NCBI GenBank assembly: GCA_964579735.1
Contig: CAZOHH010000061.1
Coordinates: 1-13,861 of the forward strand
Reading direction: 5' to 3'
DNA: 13,861 bases
Source of the DNA: CAILLO01 sp964579735
Lineage (GTDB): Bacteria; Bacillota; Clostridia; Saccharofermentanales; UBA5734
Below the pieces are notes generated by a model, which was given only the letters and a program-made list of their open reading frames with translations, did no database searches and had not been told where the DNA came from. Of the stretch, positions 8,190 through 13,861 are shown piece after piece (position 1 is the stretch's first letter; each line of letters starts with the position of its first letter). Position numbers and translations under genes: made by a program.

Positions 8190-10310
8190 TCAGGAGGTTC
8201 CGTGCTCGGACCGGAGGATCAATTCGTCCTGCATGGCCGGACTCAGGTGAACGAAGTAGTCGCTGTACCCGCCGATCCGCACGACCAGATCGCGATGCTG
8301 GTCCGGGTGCGCACGCGCCTTTAAAAGGGTTTCCCGGTCGACGACGTTGAGTTGGAGCTCGAACCCGCCGCGGCTCATGAAGGTCCTCACCAAGGTCATG
8401 ATCTTCGGCAGGGATTCCTCATGGAACATGCTCTTTGTGAATTTCAGGTTGACCGCGATGCCCCCGATGAACCGGTCCTGCTCCCATTTGGTCGAGGAGA
8501 GGATGGACGCGGTGGGTCCGTTCCGTTCCCTTCCCTGCGCAGGACCCGACCCGTCCCCGAGCGGGAACCCGTCGAGCCGTCCGTCCGGAGAAGCTCCCGT
8601 ATGGCTGCCCAGGCGTTCGTGCATGACCCAACAGAACAGGCTGGGAATCAGCCTTCCCCCTCTGAAAGTCTTCATTTTCTCGGTCTCTTCGACGATCCAT
8701 TCCGTAATCCGGCAGACCAGGTCGTCCACCGGGTCGAAGTCGTTGCCGTATTTCGGAAGACGGTTCAGGATTTCCTGGCGCAGCGCCTCATGCCCCGTGA
8801 AATTCGCGGACAGGATTCCGTGGAGTTCTTCCAGTCGGAAACGCCGTTCTTCGAAGACCAGCTGCCGGACCGCCGCCAGCGAGTCGGCCAGGTTGGCGAG
8901 TCCTACGAAGGAGGGCATGATCCAGTTGTATCGCGCACCGCCTTGATCGACATCCAGACCACGGGCCAGGCAATCGTTCACGAAACAGGAGACCAGCGGG
9001 TCTCCGCCGTGGTTCTGTCGCTCCATCTGCATCAGGTTCTGCACGCGAGCCTCCCGGACTATCGTCTCGTGCAGGTGGCTTCTCCATGCGAGAAGCAGCC
9101 CCTCGAAATCCGCCTCCACGGCGGGCGAAGGGTCGGAGAGGATATCCAGGAGCAGCTGGAGCAGGTTGATGTAGGGACTTGCGACCCAGACGGCCGACGA
9201 GGCGATGGGCGTGATCTCGACGCAGGTACTGTGGATGTAGCTGCAGGCCTCTTCAGGAGGAAGGTCCAGCTGGAGGAGTCCCTTCCGGATCACCGCGTCG
9301 TTGAAGAGCGCGGGGTGTGAGTATCCCTTGCCGAGAAGACGGCAACCGAGCTCGAGGAGGTCCTCCGGAGCGTCCGGAGTGAAGCAGAGCCCGATTCCCG
9401 GATACGAGAGCCGCGTGTGGTCGATGCTCTCCAGGAACATGCGGCTCAACGGGTTCGCGACACTTCGCCCCTCCGCGTCGCTGCCTCCGACCATCAGGCC
9501 GACGGCGAGGCCCTTCTGCGTGAATTCGTTCATGAGGATGCACAGGCAGTCGATCAGCTCCTGCGCGCGGTCCGCGTCGATCCGTCCGGCCTTCAGGTCC
9601 TCCTGGTAGAAGCGCCAGAGATACCGGTCCGGGCGGCCGTACTGGTAGAGTCCCTCCAGGCAGAAGGTCACGAAGTGGACCGACTGCAGCGCCTGTTCGA
9701 AGGTCTCCACAGGGTGTTCGGGCACACGTCGGCACGTTTCGGCGATGCGGCACAGTTCGACCTGTCGGAGGGCGTCCGCGCAGCGGTCCGCCTGTGCCTC
9801 GGCTTCTGCAGCGTATCGCCCTGCGTAGGTCACGACCGCGGACAAAGTGGCCAGACAGGCCCGATAGAACTGCTCCTTCGGCAGATCCGCCGGGTCTTGC
9901 GGATCGAGTCGCTCCAGGCATCCGTCGATCTCCTTCTGGATGCCGACGATTCCGATTCGCAGCAATTTCTCGTAATCGACGGTCATGTGGGAAGCCTGAC
10001 CGTCCAGTGACGCCATGGCGGGTTCGGCCGAACGGACGAATCCGTCGAGCTCCGCCTGCTCCTCCGGAGTCAGTATCCGGTAGCAGGGCTTTCCGACCAG
10101 CAGTTCTCCTTCATCGATGACCGGCGTGCTGTGGACGAGCAGGTGCGACTTGGACAGACCTCTGCGGAGCAGGTTGCTTTCGGCGGAGCGGTTCTCCAAC
10201 CAGCCTCGCGCCCACAGCAGGCTTCCTTCGGCGCTTCGCATGCCGATTTCACCCAGTCCGAGCACGTGACTCCTCAGCTTTTCGATCCGTGGATTCCGAT
10301 CATCCAACAT
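8190..10310 (-). CDS. Glycyl radical enzyme, pyruvate formate-lyase/diol dehydratase superfamily
   Basis: A 706-residue oxygen-sensitive radical enzyme. The C-terminal radical loop is present as VRIGGYSDYF (677-686), with G681 as the glycyl radical site. The active-site cysteine is C363 in STCVEITP, with the family base E365. Further family landmarks are YGNDFDPVD (521-529) and PDGRLDGFPLGDG (575-587) followed by GPTAS. It therefore looks catalytically complete, though somewhat shorter than the 780-850 residues usual for PFL2, glycerol dehydratase or choline lyase, and the substrate cannot be read from sequence. The start at 10310 follows GGAGGT (10318-10323) with a 7-base spacer; in-frame ATGs at 10340, 10337 and 10505 lack ribosome sites, and the region before 10310 is not conserved-looking. 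Its stop lies two bases from the kinase stop. No radical-SAM activase is present in the window. The enzyme implies an anaerobic or facultative host. Confidence 0.9.
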   Translation of the reverse strand: MLDDRNPRIEKLRSHVLGLGEIGMRSAEGSLLWARGWLENRSAESNLLRRGLSKSHLLVHSTPVIDEGELLVGKPCYRILTPEEQAELDGFVRSAEPAMASLDGQASHMTVDYEKLLRIGIVGIQKEIDGCLERLDPQDPADLPKEQFYRACLATLSAVVTYAGRYAAEAEAQADRCADALRQVELCRIAETCRRVPEHPVETFEQALQSVHFVTFCLEGLYQYGRPDRYLWRFYQEDLKAGRIDADRAQELIDCLCILMNEFTQKGLAVGLMVGGSDAEGRSVANPLSRMFLESIDHTRLSYPGIGLCFTPDAPEDLLELGCRLLGKGYSHPALFNDAVIRKGLLQLDLPPEEACSYIHSTCVEITPIASSAVWVASPYINLLQLLLDILSDPSPAVEADFEGLLLAWRSHLHETIVREARVQNLMQMERQNHGGDPLVSCFVNDCLARGLDVDQGGARYNWIMPSFVGLANLADSLAAVRQLVFEERRFRLEELHGILSANFTGHEALRQEILNRLPKYGNDFDPVDDLVCRITEWIVEETEKMKTFRGGRLIPSLFCWVMHERLGSHTGASPDGRLDGFPLGDGSGPAQGRERNGPTASILSSTKWEQDRFIGGIAVNLKFTKSMFHEESLPKIMTLVRTFMSRGGFELQLNVVDRETLLKARAHPDQHRDLVVRIGGYSDYFVHLSPAMQDELILRSEHGTS

Positions 10311-10381
10311 GAAGGACACCTCCGTCGATGCTGCCATCATGGTACATCTTCGAGGCCGATACCGATAGCGCAATGCAGCTC

Positions 10382-11251
10382 TCAGGTTCTCGGGTCCCGG
10401 AAAAGCCCCTGCACCCAATCCTCCACCGCTGCGCCACCATTCACCACGAACTCCTGCCCTCGCCCGACCGTCTGCAGGATTGCGTCTTCGCCCTGCCGGC
10501 TCCACCTGGAACGGACTGTCCTGTCGGACAAGCCGTCATGGTAGCTCATGCGGGTCCCGGAATCGGGATGGAAGCAGCCCGGAAGTCGCCATACCGAACG
10601 CTTCCTCTGTCCCGGACAGGTCAGGATGCCCTCTTCCCGGAAAGGGAAGGTACCGAAGCCGGGAAGGTGCGGAGCGAAGGACAGGTGCTCGCGCCCGATA
10701 AAGGCCGTGTTTCCAGCCCAGTCCGCGTGACGGAAGTGCGGGTGCGTCGTCTTCCACCCAACGGGGGCTGAATCGAGGCCGATCCACTCGACCTCTCCGA
10801 CTTGAAGATAGCCCCAGAGGACATGCCGGTCCGTCCCTTTGACGAAGCGATACCCCTTATCCTCCAAGACGACATCGCGAAACCAGCCGAAGAACAGGAA
10901 CAGGTCGCCGGACCCGATCTTCTGGTTGATCAGGTGTGCCGCAGAGGATTCGCACTGTCCGAAAATCCCCCGCCAACCGCTCGGACGCACCTCCAGTACA
11001 TTCGGCGACAAGTCTGGGTCGAGGTGTGCGGTCGCGCCGCGGAAGCCTGTGTAACCCAGCTTTTCCATCCGGTCCAGGTACGAGTCCGCACCATCGAACC
11101 GAAGCTCGTCGTAGGTCATGCCCGCATTGAGCCAGGGGCGGTCGACCTCCGGAATGGGAAGCGACAGGAGTCGTCCTGTATCGATGAAATGCAGACTGGG
11201 ACCGCCCCCCGAGGAGGAGTCGAATCCTTTGCGGCTGAAGACGATCTTCAT
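10382..11251 (-). CDS. Nmad3-family putative nucleotide modification associated protein
   Basis: A 289-residue protein that I recognise by its N-terminus, MKIVFSRKGFDSSSGGGPS, then GRLLSLPIPE, and by AHLDPDL (75-81), FGQ...AAHLI and GDLFLFFGWFR in the first half. These are hallmarks of the Nucleotide modification associated domain 3 family, proposed from comparative genomics to take part in synthesis or handling of modified bases. Its biochemical activity is not established. The start at 11251 is only 8 bases after the antitoxin stop, and its ribosome site AGGG (11258-11261) overlaps that stop, so the two are co-translated. In-frame starts further upstream, to 11425, lie inside the antitoxin gene and have no ribosome site. 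Spacing to the radical enzyme gene downstream is 71 bases, so read-through into it is possible. Confidence 0.75.
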   Translation of the reverse strand: MKIVFSRKGFDSSSGGGPSLHFIDTGRLLSLPIPEVDRPWLNAGMTYDELRFDGADSYLDRMEKLGYTGFRGATAHLDPDLSPNVLEVRPSGWRGIFGQCESSAAHLINQKIGSGDLFLFFGWFRDVVLEDKGYRFVKGTDRHVLWGYLQVGEVEWIGLDSAPVGWKTTHPHFRHADWAGNTAFIGREHLSFAPHLPGFGTFPFREEGILTCPGQRKRSVWRLPGCFHPDSGTRMSYHDGLSDRTVRSRWSRQGEDAILQTVGRGQEFVVNGGAAVEDWVQGLFRDPRT

Positions 11252-11259
11252 GTGTTTCC

Positions 11260-12258
11260 CTACATCCCCCTTGCGAACATCTCCCGCGCATATTGAGCGA
11301 TATCGTCCGGTGCGAGCATTTCGTACTTCTTCCGTACGGATGTAAAATACCCCCCGATGGAGTCCTTCATAATCACACGGTGGGAAGCAGTACCCGCCGG
11401 AAGTTCGCCTCGTGCGGCAATCCATGGCATCTCGGAATGAGTGAACCGTGCAAGAACTCCGCCGCTATAGCAGCAGAGGTGCTGGATCACGCCGTCCATC
11501 ACAGCTTTTTCGATGTCGGAGAACTGTGAAACATCCAGTTGGTCCGGTTTGGGAATCGCTTCATATCGACAATCACTGTAGTGATTGTACACTCTTCGAT
11601 AGACTGGGCCGAGCACCCAGGCTTCGCAGTTCTCGTCGAAGAGGTATCTTCCTGAAAAGGCATAAAAGAACCCCTGGACGTAGTAGAGCGCTTTCTGAAG
11701 TGCCAGCGGCGACATATCCTCACAATGGAACAGGAGGTATTCGACCACCCTGTCGATCTTGGACTTTGAGGAGGTCCCACATTGCAGAAGAGCCATTGTC
11801 GCGCGAAGACTCTTTGTATAGGCGGCAGGAGACTTGAGGCTTCCCTGGTTTGCCTTCAATAGTGCGAGGTATTCAGTCGGTGAATCGTGGATTCTTTCGA
11901 GCACGTCGGAATACTGCTTCGAAGGTAGGTCGCCGTCATCGAAGCGGGTGAACGTCAGTTCGCCCCAGCCTAGCAGCAACGACAAGGGACGCTTTCCGAT
12001 ATCATATTTCTGTGTGATTCCATGAATCTTCTCCAGTGATATGATCCCCTGATCCCGTCGGTAGACGTCGTATAGGGACTTCAGGTTTTCTTCCTCGATT
12101 TCGGCCACATACACTTCCGATTGGCATTCCAAACAAACCGCCTTCTGTCCTGGGTATCGATATGTCTTTGCCTTCAGCACCCCTTCGTTTTCAATCTCCA
12201 CCACCGAAAAAGCAACATGCTTTCTGCACTCATCACAGAAACTGTTCCCTATGTCCAT
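11260..12258 (-). CDS. MqsA-like zinc finger/HTH antitoxin with C-terminal Panacea (SocA-type, DUF4065) domain
   Basis: A 332-residue probable antitoxin and autorepressor. Residues 1-50 form a YgiT/MqsA-type zinc-binding domain with C8-x2-C11 and C42-x2-C45. Residues about 68-120 are an XRE-type helix-turn-helix as in MqsA (RPLSLLLGWGELTFTRFDDG). Residues about 165-300 are a Panacea domain, with ALQKALYYVQGFFYAFSG (187-204), the WVLGPVY motif (214-220) and the late HSEMPW (274-279). Panacea domains are known to neutralise many unrelated toxins. The start at 12258 has GGAGGG (12266-12271) with a 7-base spacer; the in-frame ATG at 12330 falls within the upstream gene. It lies 34 bases after that gene's stop and 8 bases before the Nmad3 gene, so all three form one operon. 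Confidence 0.88.
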   Translation of the reverse strand: MDIGNSFCDECRKHVAFSVVEIENEGVLKAKTYRYPGQKAVCLECQSEVYVAEIEEENLKSLYDVYRRDQGIISLEKIHGITQKYDIGKRPLSLLLGWGELTFTRFDDGDLPSKQYSDVLERIHDSPTEYLALLKANQGSLKSPAAYTKSLRATMALLQCGTSSKSKIDRVVEYLLFHCEDMSPLALQKALYYVQGFFYAFSGRYLFDENCEAWVLGPVYRRVYNHYSDCRYEAIPKPDQLDVSQFSDIEKAVMDGVIQHLCCYSGGVLARFTHSEMPWIAARGELPAGTASHRVIMKDSIGGYFTSVRKKYEMLAPDDIAQYAREMFARGM

Positions 12259-12292
12259 ATCCGATCCCTCCGCTATAGGTCGACGATTTGTC

Positions 12293-12511
12293 CTATCTGA
12301 ATAGGAATTCCACCGGCTTCTTGCGTTCATGAAATGAAATGACTATGACGTATTTCTCTTCAGAAAGCAGAATGTTGAACTTCATGTATAGCTCGAGCCT
12401 TGTCGGAATGTCATCGACCCCGTGCTGGATCGTCGTCGGGCAGAATACATATAGGACTTCGTGTTCATACCCGGGCTTCGTGTTGTGCAGTGAGTAGCAA
12501 AAATCCTCCAC
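12293..12511 (-). CDS. Candidate MqsR-like toxin, 3' part only (5' end lost in assembly gap)
   Basis: Seventy-two C-terminal residues and a TAG stop are visible; the N-terminus falls in the N run. The final strands, ELYMKFNILL then YVIVISFHERK, parallel the C-terminal strands of MqsR toxins (VYLKI...VLIVSFKEK), a RelE-fold mRNA interferase family. Position also fits: it is the first gene of the operon, 34 bases before an antitoxin with an MqsA-like N-terminus. The evidence is a short motif resemblance plus context, so another small toxin fold (for example a DUF4258-type protein) is possible. Because the N count is arbitrary, residues read through the gap mean nothing, and the GTG at 12631 is not a trustworthy start. 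Confidence 0.55.
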   Translation of the reverse strand: MEDFCYSLHNTKPGYEHEVLYVFCPTTIQHGVDDIPTRLELYMKFNILLSEEKYVIVISFHERKKPVEFLFR

Positions 12512-12611
12512 NNNNNNNNNNNNNNNNNNNNNNNNNNNNNNNNNNNNNNNNNNNNNNNNNNNNNNNNNNNNNNNNNNNNNNNNNNNNNNNNNNNNNNNNN
12601 NNNNNNNNNNN
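12512..12611. other. Assembly gap (100 N)
   Basis: Exactly 100 N, the conventional placeholder for a scaffold gap of unknown size. It removes the start of the toxin candidate. Features on either side are joined only by scaffolding, so gene order across it should be treated with caution. Confidence 0.97.
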
Positions 12612-12622
12612 CTCTTTCTCAG

Positions 12623-12651
12623 ATGATACACTTTCTAAATTCTTGTGTCAA
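12623..12651 (-). promoter_or_regulatory. Consensus promoter reading toward the toxin-antitoxin/Nmad3 operon
   Basis: On the minus strand TTGACA (12651-12646), a 17-base spacer and TATCAT (12628-12623) make the strongest sigma70-type promoter in the window. Transcription would start near 12616, just before the gap, and the bases GAGAAAGAG at the gap edge could be the start of a ribosome site. Upstream, an AACC...GGTT dyad (12674-12690) and an imperfect dyad around 12655-12675 could bind the autorepressor; both are weak. Confidence 0.7.
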
Positions 12652-12733
12652 TTATTGTATCTTTTAGTACATCAACCTGTCTGTATGGTTCGTGCCAATC
12701 CGTCACTTCGATTTTTCTGGGCACGCTGGATTT

Positions 12734-12763
12734 GAGAGGTATACTGGAATCGTACCACCTCTC
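12734..12763 (+). promoter_or_regulatory. Promoter region of the GH172 gene with a 7-bp inverted repeat
   Basis: TATACT (12740-12745) is a good -10 candidate 52 bases before the start codon at 12798; no convincing -35 is seen. GAGAGGT (12734-12740) and ACCTCTC (12757-12763) are perfect inverted arms separated by 16 bases. They overlap the -10 and the likely start point, an arrangement that suits a repressor. Confidence 0.4.
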
Positions 12764-12797
12764 TTCCCCCAATCGCCTATGCTAGGAGGATTATGTC

Positions 12798-13861
12798 ATG
12801 TTCAACGGACTCGCATCTTCCCTCTCGGATCTCCACCTGCTTTCCGCTGCACAGTCGCGTTCCATCAGCTCGGAGAATCCGACCGGGGCCAAGGGCGGTG
12901 GCGCTCAAGCCGAAATCGGTCAGGGAAGCGCCTCCCACGCCGCCCAGAATCTCGGCAAGGGTTGGAAGGTCAACCCCTTCGTGAAGATTCCCGCCCACGG
13001 CACCCATGTCCTCGCTGATATCGAGGGACCTGGCTCCATCCAGCACATCTGGCTGACGCCGACCGGGACCCAACGCTTCCAGACCCTGCGCTTCTATTGG
13101 GATGATCAGGAGCAACCTTCCGTCGAGTGCCCAGTGGGCGACTTCTTCGCCAGCGGTTGGGGCGCCTATGCCCAGCTCTCTTCCTTGGCTGTCTGCGTCA
13201 ACCCGGGCAGTGCCTACAACTGCTACTGGCCCATGCCTTTCCGCAAACGCTGCCGCATCACGCTTGAGAACCGCGGCGATGCAGAAACCACGCTCTACTA
13301 TCAGATCGACTACTGTCTCACCGAAGTCCCTGCCGATGCAGCATACTTCCACGCCCAGTTCCGCCGCTCGAATCCACTCCCCTTGAAGCAGCCCCATATC
13401 CTTCTCGACGGCGTCCATGGACAGGGTCAATATGTCGGCACATATATGTGTTGGGGCACCCAAAGCAACGGCTGGTGGGGTGAAGGAGAAATCAAGTTCT
13501 ACCTCGACGGCGACCGCGAGTTTCCGACGATATGCGGCACAGGCACCGAGGACTACTTCTGCGGATCCTACAATTTCGAGCATCCGACGACCCACCAGTA
13601 CCAGGAGTTCTCGACCCCCTACTCAGGCATGCCCCAGGTCATCCGGCCCGATGGCCTCTACGCCTCGCAGCAACGTTTCGGCTTGTACCGCTGGCATGTC
13701 GTCGACCCCATCCGCTTCACCGCCGACCTCCGGGTCACGATGCAGGCCCTGGGCTGGCGGCAAGGCAGATACTATCTCCCCCTGCAGGACGATATCGCCT
13801 CCACGGTCTTCTGGTATCAGACGTTGCCCACGGCTCCCTTCCCGGAATTCCCGAGCAAGGA
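12798..13861 (+). CDS. GH172 (DUF2961) glycoside hydrolase, 3' end beyond the window
   Basis: An open reading frame of 354 codons without stop runs to the window edge. The protein starts MFNGLASSLSDLHLL and quickly reaches SRSISSENPTGAKGGG (20-35), the typical DUF2961 N-terminus. It then shows NPFVKIPAHGTHVLADIEGPG and IQHIWLT, and the family hallmark region with GEGEIKFYLDGDREFPT (228-244) and GTGTEDYFCGSYNF (247-260). Glutamates E229 or E231 and E251 fall where GH172 enzymes have their two catalytic glutamates. Characterised members act on alpha-D-fructofuranosyl or D-arabinofuranosyl linkages; this protein's substrate is unknown. There is no signal peptide. The start at 12798 has AGGAGGA (12784-12790) with a 7-base spacer; the ATG at 12793 is in another frame and too close to it. 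Most members are about 350-450 residues, so little is probably missing. Confidence 0.9.
   Translation, partial: MFNGLASSLSDLHLLSAAQSRSISSENPTGAKGGGAQAEIGQGSASHAAQNLGKGWKVNPFVKIPAHGTHVLADIEGPGSIQHIWLTPTGTQRFQTLRFYWDDQEQPSVECPVGDFFASGWGAYAQLSSLAVCVNPGSAYNCYWPMPFRKRCRITLENRGDAETTLYYQIDYCLTEVPADAAYFHAQFRRSNPLPLKQPHILLDGVHGQGQYVGTYMCWGTQSNGWWGEGEIKFYLDGDREFPTICGTGTEDYFCGSYNFEHPTTHQYQEFSTPYSGMPQVIRPDGLYASQQRFGLYRWHVVDPIRFTADLRVTMQALGWRQGRYYLPLQDDIASTVFWYQTLPTAPFPEFPSK

Noticed and set aside
8352..9320. 322-codon plus-strand open frame inside the glycyl radical enzyme
   Set aside because: Overlaps catalytic regions of a clear enzyme on the other strand and has no recognisable motif.
10311..10381. 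Separate promoter for the glycyl radical enzyme in the 71-base gap
   Set aside because: Only weak boxes and a short TATCGG direct repeat are visible; not enough to call a promoter or terminator.
10311..10505. 65-residue N-terminal extension of the glycyl radical enzyme
   Set aside because: Would overlap the Nmad3 gene, is Arg/Gly-rich, and has no ribosome site; the start at 10310 has a strong one.
12293..12631. Reading frame continuing from the toxin candidate through the N run to a GTG at 12631
   Set aside because: The gap length is arbitrary so the frame is meaningless, and the GTG overlaps the -10 element of the promoter.
12777..13595. 272-codon minus-strand open frame at the right end
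   Set aside because: Antisense to the GH172 gene, whose family motifs are clear; the frame is closed on its own strand but lacks any domain signal.

Overview
The window looks like a piece of a metagenome-assembled or draft bacterial chromosome: a run of exactly 100 N (12512-12611) is a scaffolding gap. Most coding sequence is GC-rich, start sites have strong GGAGG-type ribosome binding sites, and several promoters carry TATAAT boxes. An AraC regulator, a YesN/YesM-type two-component pair, uncharacterised glycoside hydrolases and a UroD-superfamily methyltransferase-like protein are a mix common in Bacillota (Paenibacillus- or Lachnospiraceae-like), Spirochaetota and Lentisphaerota-type carbohydrate degraders. 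I cannot place the phylum from sequence reading alone.

Layout. 102-1007 (+) is an AraC-type regulator. It is convergent with, and overlaps by 35 bp, a 985-residue clan GH-D-like glycosidase (973-3930, -). A 210-bp divergent intergenic region with a perfect 15-bp palindrome leads to a UroD/MtaA-superfamily protein (4141-5217, +). A two-component system follows: an AraC-type response regulator (5357-6463, +) and a YesM-type sensor kinase (6460-8187, +), overlapping by 4 bp and preceded by two 20-bp tandem repeats. Convergent to these is a glycyl radical enzyme (8190-10310, -). Upstream of that enzyme on the minus strand is a compact operon: an incomplete MqsR-like toxin candidate (ends 12293), an MqsA-like zinc finger/HTH/Panacea antitoxin (11260-12258) and an Nmad3-family protein (10382-11251). 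A consensus promoter at 12651-12623 drives it from just beyond the gap. A GH172 (DUF2961) glycosidase starts at 12798 (+) and runs off the window end.

How the parts may fit. The first 10.3 kb plus the last gene read as a sugar- or glycan-utilisation neighbourhood: two cytosolic glycosidases, a radical enzyme that could take a downstream diol or similar product, a methyl-transfer or corrinoid-type protein, and two AraC-type regulators, one controlled by a membrane sensor. No transporter and no glycyl-radical activase lie in the window. The toxin-antitoxin/Nmad3 operon is functionally separate and looks like an inserted defence or selfish module. Its coupling of a Panacea antitoxin to a putative nucleotide-modification protein is the most unusual content here.

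No tRNA, rRNA, CRISPR array, insertion sequence or phage integrase was seen. No stretch over 300 bases lacks a gene; the largest is 12512-12797, which is the gap plus a two-way promoter region.
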